DNA from: Acholoe squamosa
Lineage: Eukaryota > Annelida > Polychaeta > Phyllodocida > Polynoidae
Assembly (NCBI GenBank): GCA_949317995.1
Contig: OX439041.1
Location: forward strand, 43,075,269-43,139,268
Length of the DNA stretch: 64,000 bases
Direction of reading: 5' to 3'
Below the pieces are notes generated by a model, which was not told the DNA's origin, ran no database searches, and saw only the letters and a list, made by a program, of their open reading frames with translations. Shown here in pieces: positions 34,401 to 39,819 of this stretch; position 1 is the stretch's first letter; every line of letters begins with the position of its first letter. A program made the position numbers and the translations under genes.

Positions 34401-35278
34401 TACCCAATTACTACCAGGCCACATCCAATTTGGACAGTTTAGAGTGGTGGAGAGACAATTAGTTGACTATAACTGGATGTAGGGAAATCTCTTCAGCCAG
34501 ACCTTATTCAGTAATGAGGATTACTGGGTTGGAAGGGCCACAGTTGAATGGGTTTTCTAGGTTCTATGGGTCTACAACCATACTCCGGGTACACTTTTGT
34601 ACTGGGTACTGAGAGAGGGAAACATGGCCTTTAAAAATGGAAGATTCCAGGGGTGGTAATGCTGTAATAATGGTATCTGCCAATAAAGGTATCTGCCAAT
34701 AAATACTGCAAATTGCAATGATACAACTCACATGCTGAGTCATAGATATCTTAGATAACAGTAAAACTGCACTATTCATAAACCATGTGGAGGCTAAATG
34801 TAGTAGCGCTACAACTCCAGTACTCAGTTTCTTGCAAGTACTAAAGGAGCGCAACAGACATGGCAAAATTTGAGTACCAGATAATAATGCAAATGATATT
34901 ACAGAATTTGCTATCTACCCAAAGTAATGTTACTAGCCAGTACGAGACTAAATGGATAAAACTTTTAAGAGGAGGAAAATCGTTCACATGCCATAGTTTT
35001 GGTAATAAAATCAGGTACTCCTTAATAATTTACTATGCCTATGATAAGTTCCCTCAGGTACCTCATTAGGAACAACAATAGCCTAATAGCATGAATGAAA
35101 ATAAATCTATAACTGGCAACTTATGGACCAACTTTACCTGTTGTGCTTGTGGTGGTGGAGCGGCAGATGAAGGTGGCCTAGCTGCAGACGACCCAGGTCG
35201 AGGAGCAGCAGCTTCTGCCTGCTCCTGGGCCCCTCCTCTGGCTCTCCCACGAGCCCTGCCTCTGGCTCGTCCAGTCAT
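1162..35278 (-). CDS. piwil1: PIWI-clade Argonaute (piwi-like 1 type), N-terminal nine coding exons
   Basis: PIWI proteins bind piRNAs and silence transposons in the germline. Coding exons on the minus strand are 35138-35278, 20281-20476, 6542-6756, 6127-6251, 5829-5909, 3126-3323, 2627-2735, 2208-2331 and 1162-1412. Each has a GT donor and AG acceptor; phases match at every join and total exactly 480 codons. Residues 1-17 are Arg-Gly-rich (MTGRARGRARGRARGG). The N domain is about 113-226 (LYQYHVAFSPE, FDGMVLFLAKRLP). PAZ is about 250-375 (LEVWPGFITSILQYENSVLL, SHKILRSDT, YRVDDVDW). Residues 398-480 carry the PIWI-family VMKDLAVHTR block. Family proteins run about 850-900 residues; the MID and DDH-containing PIWI domains are not in this window. 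Assignment to the piwi-like 1 subgroup rests on the MTGRARGRARG start. Family certainty is very high, subgroup moderate. Confidence 0.96.
1463..1606. mobile_element. CAGGGATGAAAGTC MITE, copy 1
   Basis: A 144-bp element with TIR CAGGGATGAAAGTC / GACTTTCATCCCTG and an internal CCCTGAAATCAGGGAATTCC palindrome. It is flanked by a perfect 6-bp target duplication CATGTC (1457-1462 and 1607-1612). It lies 50 bp upstream of the piwi exon 9 acceptor. hAT-like ends with 6-bp TSD; no coding capacity. Confidence 0.88.
1639..1853. mobile_element. Degenerate CCGTAATCTCCC-family MITE
   Basis: Starts with CTGTAATCTTC and ends GGAGATTACGGTA, with internal CGTATAAGGC and CTTATAAGACGC motifs typical of the family at 21635 and 23167. 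Strongly diverged. The rest of the intron to 2207 shows nothing recognisable. Confidence 0.5.
2208..2331 (-). CDS. piwil1: piwi coding exon 8 (PAZ end / L2)
   Basis: 124 nt between GATATTACAG| and CTGACAG|GTAAGG. It encodes QYNIKITDMQQPLLVSMPKA and ends PILLVPELCRLT with one base of a split Gly. The QPLLVS and LVPELC..TG motifs are characteristic of the PIWI PAZ/L2 junction. Confidence 0.95.
2627..2735 (-). CDS. piwil1: piwi coding exon 7 (PAZ)
   Basis: 109 nt between AAAATTTAAG| and GAGCAG|GTAAGT, completing a split Pro codon and leaving in phase 0. It encodes YNNKTYRVDDVDWEKNPTFK and ends VTYYEQ, matching the PIWI PAZ segment YNNKTYRVDDIDW. Spacing and phase join cleanly to the neighbouring exons. 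Confidence 0.96.
3126..3323 (-). CDS. piwil1: piwi coding exon 6 (PAZ)
   Basis: 198 nt between TTGTTGTACAG| and ACACC|GTAAGT. It encodes the core PAZ start, LEVWPGFITSILQYENSVLL, followed by CAEISHKILRSDTMLD and a Lys-rich segment ending EIVLT. PAZ holds the 3' end of the piRNA. The WPGFITSILQYENS block is among the most diagnostic PIWI sequences in the window. Confidence 0.97.
3959..4520. repeat. SINE-like interspersed repeat, copy 1
   Basis: Begins GTTTTACGTCCGGGGGCCAT and shares about 550 bp with 38256-38800, including TATTTATATGCTGCTTGCCCG and GGGTTGAGGGGGAAAACCGC. Partial copies occur at 39010 and 40625-40870. The TTTTACGTC start resembles tRNA/LINE-derived invertebrate SINE heads, but I see no clear A/B boxes, so the class is uncertain. 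Confidence 0.65.
4759..4936. mobile_element. GGGTAGACACTAACA MITE
   Basis: A 178-bp unit with perfect 15-bp terminal inverted repeats GGGTAGACACTAACA / TGTTAGTGTCTACCC and internal GGCC-rich inverted segments (ACTGGCC). No convincing target duplication is visible. It lies in piwi coding intron 5. The rest of that intron (4937-5828) holds a G11 tract at 5038-5048 and nothing else recognised. Confidence 0.65.
5829..5909 (-). CDS. piwil1: piwi coding exon 5 (linker to PAZ)
   Basis: 81 nt between TTGCCTTTTGCAG| and CACAA|GTAAGT. It completes the split Arg codon and leaves with two bases of a Lys codon. It encodes LLAKIEMQQIGRHYYNPKQG and VTIPKH, matching the conserved LQQIGRNYYNP-type segment before PAZ. 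The exon is too short to stand out by ORF length; recognition rests on splice sites and conserved residues. Confidence 0.95.
6127..6251 (-). CDS. piwil1: piwi coding exon 4 (N domain end)
   Basis: 125 nt between TTATTGTAG| and AGAAG|GTATGT. It enters in phase 0 and leaves with two bases of a split Arg codon. It encodes KTEVFSTRKSDEAKIKITFT and then a block with NELPPDSPTC and MYNVIFR, which are hallmark PIWI N-domain/linker motifs. Most of this exon is not visible as a long open frame because it is read in a different frame from the longest ORF here. Confidence 0.95.
6542..6756 (-). CDS. piwil1: piwi coding exon 3 (N domain)
   Basis: 215 nt between acceptor CTTTTTCAAAG| and donor GAC|GTGAGT, entering in phase 1 and leaving in phase 0. 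It encodes the beginning of the Argonaute N domain, including TSGDPVHLVSNYFRL, WQLYQYHVAFSPEIE and AFDGMVLFLAKRLPND. These blocks are strongly conserved in PIWI proteins. Confidence 0.96.
7287..9170. mobile_element. hAT-like element copy A, complete ends
   Basis: The termini are CAGGGTGTCC and GGACACCCTG, flanked by a perfect 6-bp duplication AGGAAT (7281-7286 and 9171-9176). Internal sequence is shared with 27048-27950 and, inverted, with 53060-54169; 8218-8500 also matches 34689-34960. No long ORF remains, so this copy is nonautonomous. Related copies carry transposase remnants. It contains a nested MITE at 8528-8842. Confidence 0.85.
8528..8842. mobile_element. Nested MITE, CTGGTTTCTCATCACC ends
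   Basis: Perfect 16-bp inverted repeats CTGGTTTCTCATCACC (8528-8543) and GGTGATGAGAAACCAG (8827-8842). The paralogous hAT segment at 34960-35030 lacks this block, which supports insertion into the older element. Flanking A- and T-runs obscure any target duplication. Confidence 0.6.
9171..10029. other. Intron sequence without recognised feature
   Basis: Part of piwi coding intron 2. Near-duplicate phrases (GGGGGCATGCCCCCAGGAAAATTTT and GGTCCCCCAGGAAAATTTTC) lie about 80 bp apart near 9447-9550, but no gene or complete element is visible. Confidence 0.4.
10030..10462. mobile_element. hAT-type MITE with 8-bp target duplication
   Basis: 433 bp with ends TAGGAGTGTCATTGA / TCGATGACACTCCTA, flanked by a perfect 8-bp duplication GTAGCAAT (10022-10029 and 10463-10470). 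AT-rich interior with repeated ATCGAT/CGATAT motifs and no ORF. The 8-bp duplication is the classical hAT size. Confidence 0.85.
10994..11226. mobile_element. CCGTAAACTCCCGCG MITE
   Basis: 233 bp with long inverted ends CCGTAAACTCCCGCG / CGCGGGAGTTTACGG and TA on both sides. The interior repeats GTATAAGACG, TCTTATACG and GGGGGTGCGTCTTATACGAG. Member of the family validated by empty sites at 23167 and 27592. Confidence 0.85.
11463..11635. mobile_element. CCGTAAAACCTCGCG MITE, truncated
   Basis: Shares start and interior with 10994-11226 but lacks the right inverted end. Contains GTATAAGACGCGTCCTCTACG and GGGGGTGCGTCTTATACGAG. A C9 tract precedes it at 11416-11424. Confidence 0.7.
11640..12164. 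other. AT-rich spacer with a duplicated motif
   Basis: Two copies of AGTAAACACAGCAAAGCTGT (second copy with one change), each continuing AATGCCGTGCATATTC, at about 11884 and 12074. No ORF. It borders the composite TIR element and could be its flank or an older element. Confidence 0.45.
12340..15945 (-). repeat. 134-bp satellite array
   Basis: About 27 tandem units of 134 bp. Conserved segments include CACTAACATCCATCTGATAA, GAAGATCAAAATTGACCA and AAGATGGCCGACACACA. A block of about 1480 bp (roughly 11 units) is repeated almost exactly: 12648-14127 matches 14128-15607 with only scattered single-base changes. Short open frames of about 77 codons recur, but 134 is not a multiple of 3, so they are products of the repeat rather than genes. 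Confidence 0.95.
16030..17165 (+). repeat. 38-bp satellite array (copy 2)
   Basis: About 29 units of GTGTGCATCAATGCATCATG + CCATCTATAAAGGGTTAA, with occasional 24-27 bp short units lacking the ATGCATCATG part. It lies between the 134-bp array and the G/P-rich spacer of the composite element. The same unit forms 165-680. Confidence 0.92.
17254..17529 (+). other. Small Pro/Gly-rich ORF in composite element, copy 1
   Basis: A 91-codon open frame beginning MVLRNAPPAEENHMVLGEVV and ending LCLTDLQILIQV. The inverted element copy keeps the corresponding ORF (54966-54700, 88 codons) with the same start and end but a different middle, where a poly-G length change shifts frame. No known domain. It may be fortuitous in a GC-skewed spacer. 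Confidence 0.3.
17655..17710. mobile_element. CCGTAATCTCCC-family MITE, right end fragment
   Basis: Ends GCGTCTTCTACGCGGGAGAT then TACGG with TA following, directly abutting the palindromic end of the composite element. Left part missing. 17713-18180 holds a C13 tract near 17927-17939 and no gene. Confidence 0.6.
18185..18276. mobile_element. CCGTAATCTCCC-family MITE, fragment
   Basis: Contains CATATAAGACGCACCCCCAA and GGCGTCTTATACGCGAGAGA, ending TTACGG before TA. Left inverted end missing. 18277-19325 is intron sequence in which I see no other feature. Confidence 0.65.
19326..19469. mobile_element. CAGGGATGAAAGTC MITE, copy 2
   Basis: 144 bp, same termini and internal CCCTGAAATCAGGGAATTCC block as 1463-1606. 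It is flanked by a perfect 6-bp duplication AACCTT (19320-19325 and 19470-19475). 19470-20280 downstream is unremarkable intron. Confidence 0.9.
20281..20476 (-). CDS. piwil1: piwi coding exon 2
   Basis: 196 nt, entering in phase 0 after TTTGCATGTCACTGCAG and leaving as AAGCAGG|GTGAGA in phase 1. It encodes a linker with a basic patch (GRRRRRDMDF) and the LTSKQG segment that leads into the N domain. This matches the position of the GGRRRDF-type basic motif in vertebrate piwi-like 1. A run of about 18 C (minus strand) lies roughly 60-80 nt upstream of the acceptor, and the exon is isolated by introns of 13.5 and 14.7 kb. Confidence 0.93.
21635..21907. mobile_element. CCGTAATCTCCCGCG MITE, long subfamily
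   Basis: 273 bp with ends CCGTAATCTCCCGCG / CGCGGGAGATTACGG and TA on both sides. Its interior is the inverse of the copy at 23167-23455: TTTTGGAAAATTCTC here, GAGAATTTTCCAAAA there. 20477-21634 before it is plain intron with G tracts at about 20536-20554 and 21042-21055. Confidence 0.88.
22285..22410. repeat. 21-bp minisatellite, block 1
   Basis: Diverged units around CCACCATTGCTGCATCCATGT. A longer block of the same unit lies at 25383-25680. The 21-bp period keeps frames open, which explains the histidine/serine-rich ORFs here. Confidence 0.75.
22860..23098. mobile_element. CCATATTCATTCTAATA MITE
   Basis: 239 bp with ends CCATATTCATTCTAATA / TATTAGAATGAATATGG, flanked by TA. The subterminal AAGCGCAC / GTGCGCTT is also inverted. 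Its right part is repeated at 25140-25225 because a 250-bp tandem duplication includes it. Confidence 0.7.
23167..23455. mobile_element. CCGTAATCTCCCGCG MITE with empty-site proof
   Basis: 289 bp bounded by CCGTAATCTCCCGCG / CGCGGGAGATTACGG. The tandem duplicate at 25125-25380 has the same flanks without the insert: CATCTATATTAAGTAAGATGG there, versus CATCTATATTA-element-TAAGTAAAAATGG here. The target duplication is therefore TA. Confidence 0.92.
23544..25111 (-). mobile_element. 5'-truncated non-LTR retrotransposon (RNase H-bearing, I-superfamily type)
   Basis: A 1568-bp insert on the minus strand, flanked by a perfect 14-bp target duplication AAAATCCTAGCAAT (23530-23543 and 25112-25125). 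Its 3' end is a (CAAT)n tail after GGACGTTAAACAAAT. It carries the end of a reverse-transcriptase ORF, an RNase H domain and a Cys-containing C-terminus. A downstream RNase H points to the I/R1/Nimb/Ingi group of LINEs. Its 3'UTR (GTAGCAGTGGGACACGGCTC) recurs decayed at 40940-41120. Confidence 0.9.
24055..25080 (-). pseudogene. LINE ORF2 C-terminus: RNase H and zinc-knuckle tail
   Basis: The frame from 24959 to 24297 encodes an RNase H domain with YTDGSK, TAEAHAL, FSDSKSC and WLPSHVGIEGKEAADNAAK, giving the acidic and His catalytic residues of RNase HI. Sequence related to the RT C-terminus reads on from about 25080 in the same direction. After LIKKE the frame is broken and the final segment (24300-24055) continues in another frame, with RLTRLRIGHSLLTHGHLM and CQRC...H. 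This is the usual LINE C-terminal Cys/His motif. The copy is inactive because of 5' truncation and a frameshift. Confidence 0.85.
25125..25380. repeat. 250-bp tandem duplication, second copy
   Basis: Matches 23005-23543 once the MITE (23167-23455) is removed: same GTACTGTATTTGCATAATTT, CTTGATGTTAGCCAATTTCT and TGCGCCATTGGCCCATTCC blocks. After subtracting both inserts the period is about 250 bp. It serves as the empty reference for the MITE and the LINE. Confidence 0.85.
25383..25680. repeat. 21-bp minisatellite, block 2
   Basis: About 14 units of roughly 21 bp, consensus CCACCATTGCTGCATCCATGT, with later units using CTGTACCATT or TTGCACCAT variants. 25681-26650 after it has C/G homopolymers and no gene. 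Confidence 0.85.
26655..27045. repeat. 164-bp tandem repeat, about 2.4 copies
   Basis: GATCGCATCTGGATGCACAA recurs at about 26791 and 26955, and AGGTCGAC.TTAGCGGG precedes each. A first partial copy begins at 26655 (GGTAAATCGAACGTGCCGAA). It directly precedes hAT copy B. Confidence 0.8.
27592..27834. mobile_element. CCATAATCTCCCGC / CGCGGGAGATTACGG MITE, 'GAAGGCGC' subfamily
   Basis: 243 bp inserted at TA: hAT copy A reads GTATTCATGTACTACACAGA, whereas here the element splits it after ATGTA and CTACACAGA follows TA. The interior uses TAGAAGGCGCACCCCCAACT in place of TATAAGACGC. The same subfamily is seen at 50508-50650. Confidence 0.92.
27912..28500 (-). pseudogene. Decayed hAT-like transposase fragment
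   Basis: The open frame from 28388 to 27912 includes YLLSDGLGPYSKRELVSMIR and CDVLLRYWCQDSGQICVRF, segments typical of animal hAT-like transposases with an LLRYW block. In-frame upstream sequence (to about 28480) includes AEILWAHKVCES. The C-terminal part after FLTAF loses similarity, and no RNase H-like catalytic triad or C-terminal dimerisation domain is present. A second, shorter N-terminal fragment lies at 53396-53560 on plus. Confidence 0.7.
29050..29202. repeat. 153-bp near-perfect GC-rich hairpin
   Basis: 68-nt arms (29050-29117 and 29135-29202) flank a 17-nt loop that itself contains CGCCC-GCA-GGGCG. The arms share GGAGGAATGTCGGGGGGTTA, TCGCAC and GATCAGTTGCCGTATCGCAC with their complements; only a few mismatches occur near the outer ends and the CGCGCC segment. 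It stands in an AT-rich array. Could be the core of a foldback element. Confidence 0.9.
29203..29445. mobile_element. Possible foldback element beside the hairpin
   Basis: TGCATTTATTTCATGTT (29202-29218) is inverted as AACATGAAATAAATGCA near 29422-29438. Inside, TTATCTCACGGGGGGTGTGAGATACGG echoes the hairpin's GTTATCGCAC/GATACGG words. It probably belongs to one element with 29050-29202. Confidence 0.5.
30966..32339. other. Intron 1 sequence without recognised feature
   Basis: Contains a TG/G tract at 32060-32090 and an isolated 38-bp satellite word (GCATTGGTGCATCATGCTGACC, 31878-31899). No gene or complete element seen. Confidence 0.4.
32515..33288. mobile_element. CAGGGATGAAAGTC long member, 774 bp
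   Basis: Ends CAGGGATGAAAGTC / CTTTCATCCCTG as in the short MITEs, flanked by a perfect 6-bp duplication ATTACT (32509-32514 and 33289-33294). The interior is unrelated to the 144-bp copies and has no transposase. It carries subterminal inverted AACCTTGAAA/GAAAACCTTGA words and a G13 tract. Sits directly against a hAT-family fragment at 32340-32510. Confidence 0.88.
33826..33968. mobile_element. CAGGGATGAAAGTC MITE, copy 3
   Basis: 143 bp, termini and interior as at 1463 and 19326. Perfect 6-bp duplication CGGCCA (33820-33825 and 33969-33974). The flanking GCCAATTAAAGACAGGGACG appears on both sides of the insertion because the host repeat is itself duplicated. Confidence 0.9.
34300..35090. 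mobile_element. hAT-family fragment abutting piwi exon 1
   Basis: 34689-34960 matches 8228-8500 and 35025-35090 matches 8868-8935 of hAT copy A. 34395-34460 matches 28551-28615 of copy B; 34501-34680 matches 32350-32510. Its right edge is under 50 bp from the donor of piwi coding exon 1 (35137). Confidence 0.75.
35138..35278 (-). CDS. piwil1: piwi coding exon 1 (start codon, RG-rich tail)
   Basis: This exon encodes 47 residues starting MTGRARGRARGRARGGAQ and continuing into an Ala/Pro/Gln-rich stretch. It ends CAACAG|GTAAAG in phase 0. The ATG is at 35276-35278. About 20 nt upstream of the ATG the minus strand reads TGCCTCTTGTTTGTAG|ACCCAG, a good 3' splice site, so a separate 5'UTR exon probably lies further right. 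The RG/RA repeats are the kind of site that is symmetrically dimethylated and read by Tudor proteins in PIWI family members; that role is inferred from the family. Confidence 0.92.
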
Positions 35279-36850
35279 GTTGGCTGCTTACTGGGTCTAC
35301 AAACAAGAGGCATTTCAGGAATGTGCATTTTTTAAATGAGATCCTCACAGATAAAATGTCTGATTTTGAGCCATCTGCTCTGACAATCCTCAATTTTTCA
35401 TTCACATCCTAATGTTACCAACACATTTAAAACTAGACACCCAAATTGCATAAAATTTCCAAATGACGTAAATTCAAAAAGCTGTGTGTATCTGAAATAT
35501 GCTGGAACCTCTGAAACCCTACTACAGGGTGTCAAGCAAGATTTGTCTTGAAAAAATAGGAAAAAAGGAATTTTGAAAGTAAAAAAATAGAAGTATATGG
35601 GTGGTTCCTGCCAAAGCTCCCACTTTCTCTTTTTGGGGTTGGGGGGCTGCAGAATAAAAAGTATTGAACCATTCTTCCTATTTTTGGTGTAATCTGAAAG
35701 AAAACATGCTGGGGATTAAAAAAAAAAAGGGGGCGAATTTGCGTATGTTGGACCATAATCTTTTGAGTATATGATGGCCCAAAGTTGAAAAATGGCACAA
35801 AATAGCCTTTTTTCAATTTCCGCCTCATTCCAGCCCCTATACCATCAAGCCAAGCAGTAGGAGACCACCATAACTTTATCTATACCTTAGTGGGAGGTTC
35901 TATCTAATATTACCATGTGGTTTGGAGGTGATATCTCAAATTTATTTTACCCAAGCCATTCTTATAACTTGAAAATAGTGATGTGATGGGCGTGATGAAT
36001 CATTTATTTCATAAGATCAGCAATAAATATATTGTCCTCAAGCTTCTTATCTATCACCATCAAGGGGGTCTGTATAGGGGATTTTTTTGTAAAATTCTCT
36101 TTTTTTTTTGCGTACCCACCCACCCTTTGCAGGAAATACACTTTCAAGTATTTTCAAGTCAACCCCCCTTAAAGAGCACTTGTGTATGTACAGCCTATAT
36201 TAATTATCTCTGGGTTATCTAACCCATCATATGGCATATATCTATTGATGAGGTACGCTCTTTAAAAAAAAAAAAAAAAAAAAAAAGGTCTGCCCCAAAT
36301 CAGAGTTGCTTGCCCAATATAACTGCGATAAAAACTGACCCCCTTGGAGTTTGACTTGAATGAACCTTTTCATAAACCCAAGATATAGGGCTATCAATAA
36401 AACAGTCTTAAAATGTAATGCTGAATTTGTCATCTTAACCCCCTGACCCCATAGGTGGGAGGTTTCACAAGAATCGCCCATATAGAGGGAAAACCTGAAA
36501 AAATAGGAATATGTATGTACATGTTTGTACATATGTATGGCTCAAAAACAATGTACAAACATGACTTCTAACCTCCCCAATAATCAGCCCTGTCCTCTAT
36601 CTTAAAGTGGGCACGTCCGCTCATGTGTGAACGATTTTCTATTTTGCTGATGGATGTGATGTATCTAGTGCCCAAAACAAGCTGTTAAAATATCAAGACT
36701 TAATTTGAAGTTTTTTTTTATGGAAAACTAGTTGAAAACTTATAGGTTGATTTATTCCTATCCTCGTTTTATTCCAGATAACATCAGTCCCTCAGATGAC
36801 TGTAAACAGCTTATATAACACCACTGCACAGGGCTGTTACTCACATATAC
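35279..36850. other. Region upstream of piwi coding exon 1
   Basis: Includes a probable 3' splice site just upstream of the ATG, then AT-rich sequence. At 35525 CAGGGTGTCAAGCAAG starts a stretch rich in AAATAGGAA words that resembles a hAT-type end, without a recognisable mate. An A24 tract lies at about 36265-36288. I cannot place the promoter or the 5'UTR exon. Confidence 0.4.
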
Positions 36851-37071
36851 ACACATCAAGCTATAATTAACAGGTCAGGCACTAGAACCTGCAAACTGTG
36901 CAGACCACTGTGTGCAGGCATTGGAGTTATGGGGTGCTGAATGTAAAAGTATAGAGGGCATTTGTATGAAATGAGGTTTACTTTTTGGACTGTAAGACCC
37001 AGTCTTACAGTCCGGCGAATGAGCCATACATTTCCTATGTAAATTGCTGCGATAGAGGCCAAGTGGATGTA

Positions 37072-37280
37072 AGGTAACAGAGTGAGTGAGTGAGTGAGTA
37101 AGAGATGTTTAACGCCATTTCGACAGCTAAGGTCATATTCATGGCGAGAACTACATTACACAATTTCACAGAGGAATGTATCGGTGCCCACGCATATGTG
37201 CACCACATACATCCGAGGGGATAGGAAAGAGGAGATATAGACCCTTTTAAGTGGGCTAGGGAAGCCAGAAGGTAACAGAC
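37072..37280 (-). repeat. (CTCA)n-tailed SINE/LINE-end repeat, copy 1
   Basis: On minus it ends with GTTAAACATCTCTTACTCACTCACTCACTCAC, a four-base-repeat 3' tail like the (CAAT)n tail of the LINE at 23544. The plus-strand block TTTAACGCCATTTCGACAGC and GACCCTTTTAAGTGGGCTAG recurs at 39530-39710. 36851-37071 before it is unremarkable. Confidence 0.65.
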
Positions 37281-37520
37281 TGAGGGAGTTTGTGTGGACT
37301 CTTGACAGGTAACTTCACAGAAGACAATTTGATACAGCAACATATATTTGGGTTCAGGGGGACATTCCTCTTGAATTACAGCATTTCATATTGTAGGTTT
37401 GTGCCCTTATGTCAAATCAATTCACTTCATTTATCTCTAGCATACTGGGCTCTGGCTTAAAGTTTCATCCTGTGCCACCCATATTTTTTGTCATTTCATG
37501 TTTTTGGATCCAGATGCATA

Positions 37521-37632
37521 CCGTAATCTCCCGCGTATAAGGCGCGTCTTATACGCGAATCAGATCGTGACTGGGTCTTATACGCGGGAGGGTAATTGCC
37601 TTGAGTTGGGGGTGCGCCTTATACGCGGGGTA
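37521..37632. mobile_element. CCGTAATCTCCCGCG MITE, truncated
   Basis: Starts after TA with CCGTAATCTCCCGCGTATAA and contains GCGCGTCTTATACGCG and GGGGGTGCGCCTTATACGCG; the right end is missing. 37633-38255 after it shows no feature. Confidence 0.75.
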
Positions 37633-38255
37633 CCTCCACTTTCCAAACCAGAAAGATGTACACAGGGTCATGTATTTTCTTTAACCAAAGAAAAGGTGTA
37701 GTCTATACCATGGTGCTCTAAATACCCTTAAACTGCTGAATGAAACATGCCATTCTGCTCACCATAAAAGTGTTCGGAAATATGTGTATACCCCACTCAC
37801 TGAGAGCTTTGTTAATTACACTATTGACCTTTTAATCAAGAGAATCCATGCAGCATTATAATCAATAATCCTGCCATAGTGTGTGCTGCCACCTGGTGTT
37901 GTATGAGCTGTATGTCATTCTCTATTCTCTACATTACAAACTACTGGTATCCAAGCATGCCATGTCTCTAGAAAACAGGCCTATTTCCCTGTTATAACAG
38001 TGTGGGCCTAGATAGTCAATGGGAGGGTATGATATGAACAAATAACAAATTTGGTTTGAACCTGTCTTATCTATAACTTGTTAACAAATAATGCAAATCA
38101 GAGGATTATTTCTTTCAAAAAATGAACAGTATTGTACCTTTCAAAATGATGCCAAATAACATCAGTTGTGGGCCATATGAAGACAATTGGCATCAATAGT
38201 AGTTAATGAGTTAAATGATTCCTAGAATAACACCAGGTGGCAGCACACACTATGA

Positions 38256-38810
38256 CAGTTTTACGTCCGGGGGCCATAAAGGAACTCAGACATTCAAGGT
38301 TTCTCGGACATTAAGTCCTTTCTTTTCTGTTTGAACAGGTATTTATATGCTGCTTGCCCGACACAGCAGTGACCGAATCTATGAATGAGCGAATCTATGA
38401 GATGAATGACCGCATCTATGAGGAGGGGTGAGGGGGAAAACCGTTACTGGGGCTTCATTCCCCTACTCTTTTCGAAGGATAGCAAGTGTTCTTTTATTTG
38501 CCTGGTCCCATAGACAGGGCCAAACAAACCACGGCCTTTGATCACTCAGACGTGGGTCACTGAGGGGGAATCCCATGGCAAAAGGCAAGCATGTACGCCC
38601 GGGCCCGCGCATATGGACACCAGCTGCCCACATGCTCACCCCAAGACACAAGAAACCCCAAGTTTGTCGCCTTTTACGAATCTGGTATGCCCACTAGTAG
38701 AATGGAAGGAGGAAAATTCCTCCTTCGTGGACTCCCAATGAAGTTATTCGGCTCCTCCATGCCCTCACATGAAGGTCCCCACTCCACAGGGGGAAGACCC
38801 TTTTAAGTGG
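38256..38810. repeat. SINE-like interspersed repeat, copy 2
   Basis: Parallel to 3959-4520, beginning GTTTTACGTCCGGGGGCCAT. It extends through CTCCATGCCCTCACATGAAG and GTCCCCACTCCACAG, then joins GACCCTTTTAAGTGGGCTAG, a phrase also ending the repeats at 37072 and 39530. Confidence 0.7.
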
Positions 38811-38825
38811 GCTAGGGAAGCCCGC

Positions 38826-39115
38826 CAGGAGAGGGTGCCAGTGCACCAGGAGAGGGTGGAGCCACACCAGGAAAGGGTGAGGATGCACCAGGATAGGGTG
38901 AAGGTGCACCTGGAGATGGGAGAAGTCGGAGATGCCCCTGGAGGGGTTGGAGATGCACCAGGATAGGGTGGAGATGCACCAGCTGAAGAGGATTTTTTGT
39001 TTGTTCGCTCAGTTTTACGTTCGGGGGCCAACGAGGAACTCAAGACATTCAAAGCTGAAGAGGACAATTCACCTGGAGAGGGTGGAGAACCACCAAGATA
39101 AGGTGGAGTATGTCA
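38826..39115. repeat. 21-24 bp minisatellite (CACCAGGAGAGGGTG)
   Basis: About nine variants of CACCAGGAGAGGGTGGAGATG, interrupted near 39000 by a GTTCGCTCAGTTTTACGTTC fragment of the SINE-like repeat. 39116-39529 holds no clear feature beyond two GATATCC/GATATCAG words near 39270-39330. Confidence 0.75.
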
Positions 39116-39529
39116 GGTAGTTATATAGTGTAAATACCCATCACAATATGGAACCTTAAGATGCCAACAACCATTCGCATCAATTACTATAATTATCCTT
39201 TTAATGAAAGTTACCTCCCCCACTCAGCTGTAACCCCATGTTATAAGTTGGATGGGAGAGGACACCAGTGTGTTTAGGATATCAGCATTTAGAATATCCG
39301 ACATATAGGATATCAGCACCTGAGATATCCGACAGAGGGCCAGTGCATAGTTGGCCCACCCGTCGTCAATGATACGGTCGTTGACGTCGGGCTTTGCGCT
39401 ATTTGGTCTTTTTTCAGTCAGCTCAGTTTCCCTTCATATCACATTTGACACAATTTAGGACTTGACCACCCACACCAAATACTTGATTTTACCTTATTCA
39501 AGCAACTATCCACAACATCAATGGCATAG

Positions 39530-39715
39530 TGAGTGAGTAATAGATGTTTAACGCCATTTCGACAGCTAAGGTCATATTCATGGCGAGAACGACATTACAC
39601 AATTTCACAGAGGAATGTGTCAGTGCCCGCGCATATGTGCACCACACACATCCTGAGGGGATAGGAAAGATGAGAAGTAGACCCTTTTAAGTGGGCTAGG
39701 GAAGCCCAACAATGG
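39530..39715 (-). repeat. (CTCA)n-tailed SINE/LINE-end repeat, copy 2
   Basis: Near-copy of 37072-37280: TAGATGTTTAACGCCATTTC, GGCGAGAACGACATTACACA and AGACCCTTTTAAGTGGGCTA. Confidence 0.65.
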
Positions 39716-39819
39716 CATAGAAAGGTACATTAGACTATAAGGCTTTGATTAAATATTGTTTCATTTGTGTTAGTTCTGGTTCAAACTCAGGAAACTTAAA
39801 GACAGACCAATACTTTTTG

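Noticed and set aside
35091..35339. 82-codon plus-strand ORF over piwi exon 1
   Set aside because: Antisense of the RG/Ala/Pro-rich coding exon; the minus-strand frame joins eight further exons with correct phases.
38769..39067. Overlapping ORFs on both strands at 38769-39067
   Set aside because: Created by a 21-24 bp minisatellite that keeps all frames open.
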